The notes beneath the pieces were generated by a model. The model searched no databases, was not told the DNA's origin, and saw only the letters and a list, made by a program, of their open reading frames with translations. From Eshraghiella sp964414835 (lineage in GTDB: Bacteria > Bacillota > Clostridia > Lachnospirales > Lachnospiraceae), in contig CAYPWY010000003.1 in the NCBI GenBank assembly GCA_964414835.1, positions 1-64,000 of the forward strand: a stretch of 64,000 bases of DNA. The letters are read 5' to 3'. A program made the position numbers and the translations under genes. Below are positions 1-9,058 of this stretch, piece after piece (the stretch's first letter is position 1; each line of letters starts with the position of its first letter).

Positions 1-96
1 TTTAAAGGGGATGTGGAATTTAGTCCTGCACTGGAATTTACTTTTTCAAGTCAGCATTTCTATACCGAATTAATTTTAATTAATTATATAAATTAA
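1..96 (+). CDS. 3' end of an unidentified gene, cut by the window edge
   Basis: Frame 1 is open from the first base and stops at TAA 94-96, giving 31 residues rich in Phe, Leu and Ile with the end LILINYIN. No family can be recognised from so short a tail. It would converge on the minus-strand gene at 118-653. Confidence is low because a random open stretch of this length is common. Confidence 0.3.
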   Translation, partial: FKGDVEFSPALEFTFSSQHFYTELILINYIN

Positions 97-117
97 CTGC
101 CTGACTTCTCCTGAATG

Positions 118-653
118 TTAATAGCATAAAGTTGATGCGACATCAACATAGCTTCCGTCCAGAGATACTATTACATAAAAATACACATCCATATCTTCTG
201 ATTCTGTATTTCCGGTAATAACTCCCGCAATTTCATTAACTTTGTAGCACAATTGTTTTGCTGCAGGACAGTAAAAAACATTATACTCAAAATCATCAGA
301 ATCATCAACAATAACAACCGGTAAATCATATTCATCCACATATTTATCCCTGATGGAAGCTACTGCAATATTGTAAGCATCTTCACAAGATATTATGCTA
401 TCAGTGCCGCATTATTATTCAACGATACATATACTATTCCATCATTATATGAACAGGAATACAACTCATCGAAAAAAACGTCCTCATAATACTGTATGTG
501 GGAGATTTCCCCATCGTCTACGCCTTCCTCATAGAAGTTAGCAGCCTTAACCTGACTTATTGGCGAAAATTCCAGAAAATATCCTATTGCAAATCCAATA
601 ATACAGACAATTACTAATGCCAAATACCACCTTTTCTTAATTAAATCAAGCAT
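118..653 (-). pseudogene. Frameshifted small membrane-anchored protein, function unknown
   Basis: Two minus-strand reading frames join into one protein of about 178 residues if one base is gained or lost between 393 and 411. The first part (653-393) starts at an ATG behind a good AGGAGGGAG ribosome site, has a short basic start and a single membrane segment (about residues 9-27), then an acidic exported region. It stops at TAA 393-395. The second part (down to TAA at 118) stays open upstream as far as 411, so the frames overlap by only about 19 bases, and the acidic, Tyr/Asp/Val-rich composition continues. The small GTG-started reading frame at 339 has no ribosome site and is better read as the broken-off C-terminal half. 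Either a true pseudogene or a one-base assembly error. The family is not recognised. Confidence 0.6.
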
Positions 654-717
654 AACTCCCTCCTTAAACAGTTGTGTGTTTCCATAATATCACTATAATT
701 CCCCTAACGTTACAATT

Positions 718-750
718 ATGTATATCACAAGCTGTGCTTGTGATATACAT
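718..750. repeat. Perfect 15-bp inverted repeat
   Basis: ATGTATATCACAAGC (718-732) and its exact reverse complement (736-750) are separated by three bases. No T-run follows on either strand, so it is not a normal intrinsic terminator. It lies between the 5' end of the gene at 653 and the 3' end of the gene at 895, in a 241-bp gene-free stretch. Confidence 0.6.
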
Positions 751-894
751 TCGCCGCTCACGATGAACAGGCTGCTGCCTGCTATAACCCGTTTACTCTC
801 AAAATATCATACACATCTTAATTGTCAACAATTTTTAATATACTGATATAATAACGTCATAAATATATGCAAATCAAGCATTTTTTGTAAATTT

Positions 895-1653
895 CTATAC
901 CGAAAAATCAACTTTCTGTCCCAGCAGTTTTTCTTCTTCGGTCATAACAGAATTGGCACGATTATTATAGCTGTAATCCTGAAGCTTTTTTATAAGCTCT
1001 TCAAGTGAATTAGCTGTAATTGTAACCGTATCGTCCTCTTTACCGCCCCGACGGTTATCAATCAATTCGTCTATCTTCTCACGGCTGGCTTTCTTACGGT
1101 CCTCTGCCTTCTGCTCACGTTTCTCTTCGGCTTTTTCCTGAATACGCTCACGCTGCTTTTCAAGCGCCTGGTCAACAACCGCAAAATATTGGGCTGTTCC
1201 GTTGTCATTAATTGTCATTCCGTATGCTTTTACATTGGCACCTGTTGATGCAATCTGGGAAAACATACTTGAAATACCGGAAGCCGCATTGGCAATGGTT
1301 GCCTCAATCTGTTTACGGTAATCTTCATCAGTTGCCATTCTCTCAATTTTCTCTTCATCGATAAGCACCGTCATCTTACCCGGTGTGGCAAAGCTTCCCT
1401 TTATGGCTTCCGCCTCAGTCTTTTTGTCTGATGCAACCAGCACAAAATTCATATTACCGAATTTGGCTTTAAGCGAATTATAATACTCCAACGCCGTATC
1501 ACTAAGCTTAGGTTCTCCGTATGTTCCGGCGCCCTTCACTGTTTTCTTGGAAGCTGTGTCTGCTGTCTCTGTTTTCTTGGCATTCTGCTCAACTACCTGT
1601 CCTGCCTGACTGTATGCATTCTGCATATAGTTTGTGTTTTCTACCGCACTCAT
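895..1653 (-). CDS. DUF6033-like protein, charged coiled-coil C-terminal half
   Basis: A 252-residue soluble protein with no signal peptide or membrane segment. The start is the ATG at 1653 because AAGGAGG lies eight bases upstream; an in-frame start 11 codons earlier has no such site. Residues about 1-50 are Asn/Gln/Thr-rich, about 55-160 look globular, and about 165-205 are almost entirely Lys, Glu, Arg and Gln, a probable long helix or coiled coil. The C-terminal part carries a conserved-looking segment with EEKLLGQKVDF at the end. From memory it resembles the DUF6033 family of Lachnospiraceae; that assignment is not certain and no function is known to me. It is probably monocistronic. Confidence 0.6.
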   Translation of the reverse strand: MSAVENTNYMQNAYSQAGQVVEQNAKKTETADTASKKTVKGAGTYGEPKLSDTALEYYNSLKAKFGNMNFVLVASDKKTEAEAIKGSFATPGKMTVLIDEEKIERMATDEDYRKQIEATIANAASGISSMFSQIASTGANVKAYGMTINDNGTAQYFAVVDQALEKQRERIQEKAEEKREQKAEDRKKASREKIDELIDNRRGGKEDDTVTITANSLEELIKKLQDYSYNNRANSVMTEEEKLLGQKVDFSV

Positions 1654-1773
1654 ATTAATTCCTCCTTGATAAAAATACCGGGTCAAATCCTTTTGACCAT
1701 AATCTTTGTTTCTTTTTGTTTTATCGGCACATCATGTAAAAAAATAAACACTTTTTAAATAAATTGGCAAAAC

Positions 1774-1802
1774 TTGACTATATAAAAGAAGTAATATATA
1801 AT
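1774..1802 (+). promoter_or_regulatory. Sigma-A type promoter of the gtrB operon
   Basis: TTGACT (1774-1779), a 17-bp spacer and a perfect TATAAT (1797-1802) precede the gtrB ATG at 1834 by about 30 bp. This is one of the closest consensus matches in the window. Confidence 0.75.
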
Positions 1803-1833
1803 ATAACAGATTATGTGAAGAAAGTGGTATTAT

Positions 1834-2808
1834 ATGAAAAACATTGATATTATCGTTCCATGCTATAATGAGCAGGATGTTCTCACAACTTATTATAAGG
1901 AAACCGACGCTGTCGTCAGCCGGATTACCGACTGCCGTTTCAGATACATTTTCATCAATGACGGAAGCCAAGATGACACTCTTGTTATCCTTAAAGGACT
2001 GGCTGCCTCATATAGTAATGTTCGGTATATATCTTTTTCCAGAAATTTCGGCAAGGAGGCCGGAATGTATGCAGGCTTAAGCGCTTCCACCGGTGACTAT
2101 GTGATTGTGATGGATGCGGATTTACAGCATCCGCCAACCCTTATTCCTAAGTTGATTGAAAGCATTAATGCCGGACATGACTGCTGTGCAGCTTACCGCA
2201 CCACAAGAAACGGTGAAAAAAAATTCCGAAGCTTTTTTTCACGGTGTTTTTATAAATTTAACAATAAGCTGACGGATGTTAAGATGCCTTACGGTGCTGT
2301 AGATTACCGGATTATGTCCCGAAAAATGGTTGATTCCATTGTCTCGGTTTCAGAACGCCAGCGTTTTTCAAAGGGGATATTCTGCTGGGTAGGTTTTGAT
2401 ACGGAATGGATTCCTTATGAAAATGTGGAGCGTACAATGGGTACAACAAAGTGGAGTTTCAAGAGTCTTACCAAGTACGCAATGGATGGCATTTTTTCGT
2501 TTTCGGTTGTTCCCCTTAAGGTTCTGTCGATTATGGGATTTGTAATATCTGCCATTGCTATTATATATGCTGTTTTTATACTTATAAGAACACTTGTGGT
2601 TGGAATTGAGGCTCCGGGGTATGCCTCGACGCTTATAATACTCCTTTTTCTCGGCGGAATAATAGAGCTTTCCATTGGTGTAGTAGGTGAATATATTTCA
2701 AGGATTTTTACCGAAATAAAACACCGCCCTATTTATATTACCAAAGAAAGCAACATTGGAAATGATGAGGTTAAAGCAGATGAGAAAGCTTCTGAAAAAG
2801 CTCATTAA
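1834..2808 (+). CDS. Family 2 glycosyltransferase, GtrB/CsbB type (polyprenyl-phosphate sugar transferase)
   Basis: Transfers a sugar from a nucleotide donor to undecaprenyl phosphate on the cytoplasmic face of the membrane, the first step of a three-component glycosylation system. The GT-A domain spans residues about 3-225, with IVPCYNEQ at 7-14, DGS at 43-45 and the DAD metal site at 94-96 followed by LQHP, as in DPM1/GtrB enzymes. Two membrane helices (about 228-252 and 262-284) form the C-terminal anchor typical of this branch. The next gene starts inside this one, showing translational coupling to GtrA. The donor sugar (glucose or GlcNAc) cannot be told from sequence. Length of 324 residues is normal. 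Confidence 0.9.
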   Translation: MKNIDIIVPCYNEQDVLTTYYKETDAVVSRITDCRFRYIFINDGSQDDTLVILKGLAASYSNVRYISFSRNFGKEAGMYAGLSASTGDYVIVMDADLQHPPTLIPKLIESINAGHDCCAAYRTTRNGEKKFRSFFSRCFYKFNNKLTDVKMPYGAVDYRIMSRKMVDSIVSVSERQRFSKGIFCWVGFDTEWIPYENVERTMGTTKWSFKSLTKYAMDGIFSFSVVPLKVLSIMGFVISAIAIIYAVFILIRTLVVGIEAPGYASTLIILLFLGGIIELSIGVVGEYISRIFTEIKHRPIYITKESNIGNDEVKADEKASEKAH

Positions 2809-3199
2809 TAAAGAGACAATAACATATGTAATATTCGGCGGACTGACTACCGTTGTCAATTATGCCATATATTATCTGTTTTATAAATTCACTGCCATTG
2901 ACCCGATTATCTATAATATAATCGCATGGGTGGCAGCCGTTATTTTTGCATTTATAACCAACAAGCTTTTTGTGTTTGAAAGCAAAAGCTTTGCTACAAA
3001 GCTGCTTTTTCAGGAATTTATGTCATTTATCGGAGCCAGGCTTTTGTCGCTTTTATTTGAGACGGGCTTCCTTGCATTGACTGTCAAGGTATTCCATATG
3101 AATGAGCTTCTGGCTAAGATTATCGCCGCAGTCTTTGTTGTTATTTTTAATTATTTTGCAAGTAAGTTTTTTATATTTAAGAAAAAAATTGATGAATGA
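2780..3199 (+). CDS. GtrA family membrane protein (lipid-linked sugar flippase candidate)
   Basis: A 139-residue protein with four predicted membrane helices and the opening ITYVIFGGLTTVVNY pattern of the GtrA/DPMS_2 family, thought to move polyprenyl-phosphate sugar to the outer face. I chose ATG 2780 because GAGGTT lies eight bases before it; ATG 2756 would add eight residues with no ribosome site. It overlaps the end of gtrB by 29 bp and is followed 15 bp later by the YfhO-type gene, so all three are surely co-expressed. Confidence 0.85.
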   Translation: MRKLLKKLINKETITYVIFGGLTTVVNYAIYYLFYKFTAIDPIIYNIIAWVAAVIFAFITNKLFVFESKSFATKLLFQEFMSFIGARLLSLLFETGFLALTVKVFHMNELLAKIIAAVFVVIFNYFASKFFIFKKKIDE

Positions 3200-3214
3200 T
3201 AGTAGGAGGTTAAT

Positions 3215-5899
3215 ATGTCCGGATTACAGCAGGATACCCACGAGGAAATCAAAAAATCCGAAAAACTTATGGCTCTTCATGATTTAACCCACGGCAGGGC
3301 AGTCTATATTATGTCGTTTATCGTGCCCCTTGTAATTATGATAGCAATTTTTATTATAAGGGATATATATCCCTTTGGTGACAACTGCTATCTAAGGTCG
3401 GATATGTACCACCAGTACTGCCCTTTCTTTTCCGAGCTTTGGGAAAAGATACGTACAGGCCAGAGCTTGTATTATAGCTGGGATATTGGTATGGGAACTA
3501 ATTTTCTGGCTGTTTTCGGATATTATCTTTCCAGTCCGGTTAACTGGTTTATAGCACTGTTTCCTCAAAAATATATGATAGAGATTATGAATGTCATTAT
3601 TTTGCTGAAAATAGCCGCTTCAGGTCTTACCTGCACTTATTACCTTTGCAGGCATAATAACCGCCGTCATTTAAGTGCCGCCGTATTCGGTCTTTTTTAT
3701 GCGCTTTCGGCATTTATTGCCGCATACAGCTGGAACCTTATGTGGCTTGACTGCGTAGTTTTGCTGCCTTTGGTTGTTCTTGGTCTTGAGAAGCTTGTCA
3801 AGGAAGGCAAGGGACTTTTATACACAATCACTTTGGGGCTTACTATTTTGTCCAATTACTATATTTCAATTATGGTATGTCTCTCAATGATAATTTATTT
3901 TATCGTGCTTATTGTATCAAAACCTGTTCCACAGGACAAATCCTACTACGGCAAGACCATAGGGCGTTTTGTGCTGTATTCGCTCATTGCGGGAGGGCTG
4001 GCTGCAACATTGCTGCTTCCGGAAATGTGTGCACTTGAATATACAGCTTCCGGAAATATCAACTTTCCGGAAACATTGTCACGCTATTTTTCTTTTGTGA
4101 CAATTTTCAAACGCCATCTCATCAACACTCCAGTAAGCATCGGTCTTGACCATATGCCGAATATCTACTGCGGAGTTGCTGTTATGGTGCTTTTTCCTCT
4201 GTACATTATGACTGCCAAAATATCACGCCGTGAGAAAATTATGAAGGTTCTTGCCCTCATAGCTTTCCTTGTGGCATTTAATATGAATATTCCCAATTTT
4301 ATATGGCATGGCTTCCATTATCCAAACTCTCTGCCTTGCCGTCAATCATTCATATATATTTTTTTACTTCTAAGTATATGTTATGATGCCGTTATACACA
4401 TCAGGGAATACAAAAACTCCCAAATCGCAGGAAGCTTCTGGGGGGTAATGCTTTTCCTGCTTTATATTGGCAACACCATCGTTGATGACGATATGGATTT
4501 CAGAATACTCTATCTGAGCGCAGGGTTCATTGCAGTTTATGTGCTTATGGCATTTATTGTGAGAAATAAGAAGCTGCGCAATGATATTGTTGTTGTACTG
4601 CTTTTTGTGGTATCCATAATAGAATGTACCGTTAATATGGACAACACAGGCTATTCAACAACATCACGTTCAGCATATTTAAAAGATTATGACAGCGTAA
4701 GTGGACTGCTTGATGAAATTTCCGACATGGAGGATGATAATTCATTTTACAGAACAACCAAATACCGCGGTTACCGTTCTAAAAATGATGCGGCATGGCA
4801 TAATTTCCATGGGGGCTCTGTATTTTCGTCCACAGCCTATGCCTCACTTACAACATTTTACGGTAACATGGGACTTGAACATTCCACCAATGCATATGCC
4901 ATTAATGGTGCAACCCCACTTGTATATTCCATATTTAATATAAAATATTTTCTCAGCAATAAGGAAATCAGCGGAAGTGAATTGTTCTCCTTCGTAGATA
5001 TTCAGGATGGCGAGTATCTGTATGTAAACAATTACTTTCTTCCTCTTGGCTTTATGGTTCCGTCAGATTTTAACAACAATTTTCTTCCCGACAGCAACCC
5101 TAACCCATTTATAATACAAAATGATTTTGCCAAGGCTGCCGCAGATATTGATGATTTATTTTACAGGATAACTTTTCAGGATGATTCCACATCTGCTACA
5201 ATTATACCTGAGCAGGACGAATATCTCTATATGTATATTATGAATAAGTCAATCAGTTCTATCACTGTCACTGTTGATGGTGTTTCAGAAACCTACACAG
5301 GAGTCAACCACGGAAGAATGCTTGACTTGGGATATGTTTCCAAAGATTCCGTTATTAATGTGGCCAATGCCGAAGGCGGCAGTGAAAGCCTTCAGATGTA
5401 TGCATATGTGCTTGATATGAACAAATTCACACAGCTATATGATGCGCTTGCAGATGAAGGACTTGAAATATCCCAATATGACGACACATATATTAAGGGA
5501 ACCGTTGACGTCAAAAGCGATGGCCTTTTATACACGTCGATTCCTTATGATGAAGGCTACACAGTATATGTGGACGGTGTCGAAACCGAATATACTTCAA
5601 CAGGCAATAATGCGTTTATAGCCCTGTATCTGACGGAGGGCAGCCACACCGTAGAATTTGAATATTTTCCGCGTGGGCTTAAATCCGGCAGGGTTTTGTC
5701 AATAATAAGTCTTCTGCTCATTGCCGGATGCGTATTTTTCAGAATACGATATAAAAAAGAATTTACCGAGGACGGTGCTATTGCTGCAATTGCCGATGCA
5801 AGGCTTAGAAAGAACACTGACCTTGATAACATAGAAAATAACATAGAAAATAATACAGAAAATAATGTAGCAACAAACAGAAAGGATGCTGAATTATGA
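3215..5899 (+). CDS. YfhO family membrane glycosyltransferase (GT-C type)
   Basis: A very large integral membrane protein (894 residues) with about 12 helices in the first 450 residues, a long extracytoplasmic region of beta character (about 470-830), a final helix near 835-855 and a polar tail. This layout matches YfhO, the proposed GT-C enzyme that takes sugar from undecaprenyl phosphate and adds it to an envelope polymer; with CsbB and GtcA it glycosylates lipoteichoic acid in some Firmicutes. The first extracellular loop has the acidic/aromatic stretch SDMYHQYCPF. The start at 3215 has a strong AGGAGG site. The tail carries IENN-type repeats encoded by about 15-bp DNA repeats (near 5827-5870). 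Its TGA overlaps the argH ATG by four bases. Confidence 0.85.
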   Translation: MSGLQQDTHEEIKKSEKLMALHDLTHGRAVYIMSFIVPLVIMIAIFIIRDIYPFGDNCYLRSDMYHQYCPFFSELWEKIRTGQSLYYSWDIGMGTNFLAVFGYYLSSPVNWFIALFPQKYMIEIMNVIILLKIAASGLTCTYYLCRHNNRRHLSAAVFGLFYALSAFIAAYSWNLMWLDCVVLLPLVVLGLEKLVKEGKGLLYTITLGLTILSNYYISIMVCLSMIIYFIVLIVSKPVPQDKSYYGKTIGRFVLYSLIAGGLAATLLLPEMCALEYTASGNINFPETLSRYFSFVTIFKRHLINTPVSIGLDHMPNIYCGVAVMVLFPLYIMTAKISRREKIMKVLALIAFLVAFNMNIPNFIWHGFHYPNSLPCRQSFIYIFLLLSICYDAVIHIREYKNSQIAGSFWGVMLFLLYIGNTIVDDDMDFRILYLSAGFIAVYVLMAFIVRNKKLRNDIVVVLLFVVSIIECTVNMDNTGYSTTSRSAYLKDYDSVSGLLDEISDMEDDNSFYRTTKYRGYRSKNDAAWHNFHGGSVFSSTAYASLTTFYGNMGLEHSTNAYAINGATPLVYSIFNIKYFLSNKEISGSELFSFVDIQDGEYLYVNNYFLPLGFMVPSDFNNNFLPDSNPNPFIIQNDFAKAAADIDDLFYRITFQDDSTSATIIPEQDEYLYMYIMNKSISSITVTVDGVSETYTGVNHGRMLDLGYVSKDSVINVANAEGGSESLQMYAYVLDMNKFTQLYDALADEGLEISQYDDTYIKGTVDVKSDGLLYTSIPYDEGYTVYVDGVETEYTSTGNNAFIALYLTEGSHTVEFEYFPRGLKSGRVLSIISLLLIAGCVFFRIRYKKEFTEDGAIAAIADARLRKNTDLDNIENNIENNTENNVATNRKDAEL

Positions 5900-7269
5900 A
5901 ACTTTGGGGCGGTAGATTTACCAAGGAAACCAACGAACTTGTACACAATTTTAATGCGTCATTGCCTTTTGACCAAAAATTTTACAGGCAGGACATTGAC
6001 GGAAGCATTGCACATGTAAATATGCTTGCAAAACAGGGAATTGTAACTAACGAGGAGCGTTTTTCAATACTCAATGGTCTTGAAAGCATAAAATCAGATA
6101 TTGATAACGGAACGCTTGCCATAAGTCCTGAATATGAGGATATACATTCATTCGTGGAGGCAACTCTCATTGAGAGAATCGGTGATACAGGCAAAAAACT
6201 TCACACCGGAAGAAGCCGCAACGACCAGGTAGCCTTAGATATGAAGCTTTATACAAGGGATGAAATCAAAGAAATTGACGAACTTCTTAAAGAGCTTCTC
6301 AAGGTGATTTTGAAAATAATGAAGCAAAACTTAGATACCTATATGCCGGGCTTTACACATCTGCAGAAAGCCCAACCTATTACACTTGCCCATCATTTCG
6401 GTGCATATTTTGAAATGTTCAGACGTGACAGAGGAAGGCTGGGCGATATTTATGACAGGATGAATTACTGCCCTCTTGGTTCAGGGGCCCTTGCAGGAAC
6501 CACATATCCTCTGGACAGGGATTTTTCCGCTGATTTTATGAATTTTGCCGGAGCAACTGCAAACAGTATGGATTCCGTATCTGACAGGGATTACGTTATA
6601 GAGCTTCTCAGCGCTCTTTCCACTATCATGATGCACTTAAGCCGTTTTTCTGAGGAAATAATCATCTGGAACAGCAACGAATACCGTTTCATCGAGCTTG
6701 ATGATGCATACAGCACCGGCAGTTCAATTATGCCTCAGAAAAAAAATCCTGACATAGCTGAGCTTGTACGAGGTAAAACCGGACGTGTTTACGGCGCCCT
6801 TGTATCCATACTAACCACTATGAAGGGACTGCCTCTTGCCTACAACAAGGATATGCAGGAGGACAAGGAGCTTACATTCGATGCCATAGACACCACCAAA
6901 AGCTGCATTGCTCTTTTTACGGGAATGATTGACACTATGACTTTCAACAAAGAAATAATGGAGGCAAGTGCCAAAAACGGCTTTACCAATGCAACTGACG
7001 CTGCGGATTATCTGGTCAACCATGGCGTTCCGTTCAGGGATGCTCATGGAATAATCGGTCAGCTTGTACTGATGTGTATCGACAAGAACATTTCCCTTGA
7101 TGAGCTTCCTCTTGAGGATTACAAATCTGTTTCACCTGTATTTCAGGAAGACATATATGAGGCGATAAGTCTTAAAACATGTGTTGAAAAGCGTTTGACA
7201 AAGGGTGCTCCCGGTGCCAAGGCTATGCTTGACGCCATAAAAGAGTACGATGCTTATCTCAGTGAATAG
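5896..7269 (+). CDS. argH: Argininosuccinate lyase
   Basis: Splits argininosuccinate into arginine and fumarate, the last step of arginine synthesis. The protein has 457 residues, normal for the family, starting MKLWGGRF as most ArgH proteins do. HTGRSRNDQ (103-111), the THLQ histidine (about 155) and the flexible catalytic signature GSSIMPQKKNP (275-285) are intact. Its ATG lies inside the stop region of the YfhO gene (four-base overlap, ATGA), with AAAGGA upstream within that gene, so translation is coupled to an envelope-glycosylation gene. No argG or other arginine gene is nearby, which is an unusual context. Confidence 0.97.
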   Translation: MKLWGGRFTKETNELVHNFNASLPFDQKFYRQDIDGSIAHVNMLAKQGIVTNEERFSILNGLESIKSDIDNGTLAISPEYEDIHSFVEATLIERIGDTGKKLHTGRSRNDQVALDMKLYTRDEIKEIDELLKELLKVILKIMKQNLDTYMPGFTHLQKAQPITLAHHFGAYFEMFRRDRGRLGDIYDRMNYCPLGSGALAGTTYPLDRDFSADFMNFAGATANSMDSVSDRDYVIELLSALSTIMMHLSRFSEEIIIWNSNEYRFIELDDAYSTGSSIMPQKKNPDIAELVRGKTGRVYGALVSILTTMKGLPLAYNKDMQEDKELTFDAIDTTKSCIALFTGMIDTMTFNKEIMEASAKNGFTNATDAADYLVNHGVPFRDAHGIIGQLVLMCIDKNISLDELPLEDYKSVSPVFQEDIYEAISLKTCVEKRLTKGAPGAKAMLDAIKEYDAYLSE

Positions 7270-7284
7270 AAAGAAGTTGATTAT

Positions 7285-8205
7285 ATGAGTTATTCCGTCC
7301 AACCAAGGGTAGTTGTCCTGCTTTCCTCTTATAACGGAGAAAAATACATCAAGGCACAGATAGAAAGCATACTGAACCAGACTCATACCAATCTTGAGCT
7401 TTTGGTAAGAGATGACGGTTCCGGTGATGCCACCCCGAAAATAATTGAAGAGCTTGCAAAGACAGATGCAAGGATAACCTTTATACGTGATGATGACAAT
7501 TTAGGATACCCCAAATGCTTCTACGCTCTCACCGATATGGCGCCGGAGGCGGATTTTTATTTCTTCAGCGATCAGGATGATGTTTGGTTTGAAGATAAAA
7601 TAGCGCGCGCAGTAAATATGCTTTCAAAGCTTCCGGCAGATAAGCCCGCAGTATATTACGGCGGATACACTATATGTGACGAGAAGCTTAATCCTGTCAG
7701 GGATGAACATCCTATGCAGAAAAATATAACTCTCAAAGATACGCTTTTTCAGGTATGCGGACTGGAGTTTACAATGGCAGTCAGCCGCAGCGCCCTTGAT
7801 GTACTTAACAATAATAAGCCGTCATTTTCCACGGGCCGCGGTACATGGATGAGTATGCTTTATTCGGTATATGCAAATATCATATGCGATGACAGACCAT
7901 GTGCATATTACAGACGCCACGAAAGTGCCGTTACAGCCTCAAACCAGTCCTTTTGGGGGCTGTGGGCATGGAGAATACGTTATCTTTTCGGCGGCGGATT
8001 TAACGATTTCCATGAAATCATCAGGGATTTTTACCTGACAATGGGTAGTAAGCTCAACGTTAAAGAAAGGCGGATGCTCAGACTTTTTGCTGATGAGCAC
8101 TACTTCCCCTCCGTAATCACCAAAATATTTTATCCCAAAAGGCTTCGCATCAGACTTGTAGACGAGCTTGCACTGCGATTTGCATTTTTGTTGGGACGTA
8201 TATAA
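7285..8205 (+). CDS. Family 2 glycosyltransferase, rhamnosyltransferase-like
   Basis: A 306-residue GT-A enzyme without membrane segments. It has VVVLLSSYNGEKYI at the start, DDGSGD near 40, and SDQDDVWF near 95-105, the DQDD form of the metal site seen in RfbF-like rhamnosyl- and glucosyltransferases. It follows argH by 15 bp with only a weak ribosome site (GAAAGAAG), and is the last gene of the operon before a strong terminator. It probably builds or decorates a cell-wall polysaccharide, in line with the GtrB-GtrA-YfhO genes upstream; the acceptor is unknown. Confidence 0.85.
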   Translation: MSYSVQPRVVVLLSSYNGEKYIKAQIESILNQTHTNLELLVRDDGSGDATPKIIEELAKTDARITFIRDDDNLGYPKCFYALTDMAPEADFYFFSDQDDVWFEDKIARAVNMLSKLPADKPAVYYGGYTICDEKLNPVRDEHPMQKNITLKDTLFQVCGLEFTMAVSRSALDVLNNNKPSFSTGRGTWMSMLYSVYANIICDDRPCAYYRRHESAVTASNQSFWGLWAWRIRYLFGGGFNDFHEIIRDFYLTMGSKLNVKERRMLRLFADEHYFPSVITKIFYPKRLRIRLVDELALRFAFLLGRI

Positions 8206-8206
8206 T

Positions 8207-8243
8207 ACACAAAAGGCGCTTTGTTACAAAGCGCCTTTTGTGT
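8207..8243. terminator. Bidirectional terminator, 17-bp stem
   Basis: Arms at 8207-8223 and 8227-8243 pair perfectly around a three-base loop; the A and T tracts on the arms serve both the plus-strand glycosyltransferase operon and the converging M15 peptidase gene. Confidence 0.85.
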
Positions 8244-8252
8244 TAGCTTTCA

Positions 8253-9053
8253 CTACTTTTCAAAGTGTTGGTAATCCTTGACACTTTCCCATTCACCGCC
8301 CCATGTGAAGCCATGCTCAGTAAAAATTCTGTAAGCATAATCCTCCGTATCTATTTTCATAACGAAGCTGCTGTCACGATTGACATATTTATCGGCAGTA
8401 ACCGGAAGCACTGTTCCATCAGCTCCCACGTATGGATTGTAAAGCGGATTAATATCTATCGCCATGCCATAGGCGTGTTTCGACCACTCGTCGCTGCCTT
8501 TCACTTTCCTTGCATTGAAACAGCTTGTATTATTGTTAGCCATGGAAACCTCGTCACTTCCGCCGTATTCATCTATAAGCTTTATGCTTTCAATGGGATA
8601 TGACGCCTTATAAAGCTCATAAAATATATCTGACACATCCTCGGCAATGGCTTTGTTTACAATGAGCTCGCCTTTATGGGCTTCCTTGTCAGTCCCCCAG
8701 TAAAGCACCGTCATATAACAAAGCTCCTGACGGCTTACAGGCGCACCATCCACATATGACACACCCTGCATCCTTGTAAAAATAAATTCCGGAATATCAG
8801 TATACCCGAAATAAGTGCTTTTATCGGAAGCAATCAACTCAGAAGGCAAAGGATATGAACCTTCCATTTTACGGTTGGCAGGATTTCCCGCTCCTGTTAT
8901 CTCAGTAATATTTCTGGTATGGTATACAAAAATGATTACAAGGGTTCCCAGCAAAAGTGCGCTTATGACAAGCAGAACACCGGGCATAACCGATTTCTTT
9001 GCTTTTTTCTTAATGGTTTTGTTTTTCTTAGATGCTTTTTTCTTTTTATTCAA
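8253..9053 (-). CDS. M15 family D,D-/L,D-peptidase, membrane-anchored
   Basis: A zinc peptidase acting on peptidoglycan peptides outside the membrane. Residues 1-20 are almost all Lys, a membrane helix follows (about 24-44), and the catalytic domain fills the C-terminal half. The zinc ligands His193 and Asp200 lie in SKHAYGMAID (191-200) and His263 in DYQHFEK at the end, the arrangement of the M15C/VanY-like group. The start appears to be TTG at 9053 with GAGGT six bases upstream; there is no ATG before residue 23. It is the last gene of the operon with glgB and mscS, five bases after mscS. Confidence 0.85.
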   Translation of the reverse strand: MNKKKKASKKNKTIKKKAKKSVMPGVLLVISALLLGTLVIIFVYHTRNITEITGAGNPANRKMEGSYPLPSELIASDKSTYFGYTDIPEFIFTRMQGVSYVDGAPVSRQELCYMTVLYWGTDKEAHKGELIVNKAIAEDVSDIFYELYKASYPIESIKLIDEYGGSDEVSMANNNTSCFNARKVKGSDEWSKHAYGMAIDINPLYNPYVGADGTVLPVTADKYVNRDSSFVMKIDTEDYAYRIFTEHGFTWGGEWESVKDYQHFEK

Positions 9054-9058
9054 CTCAG

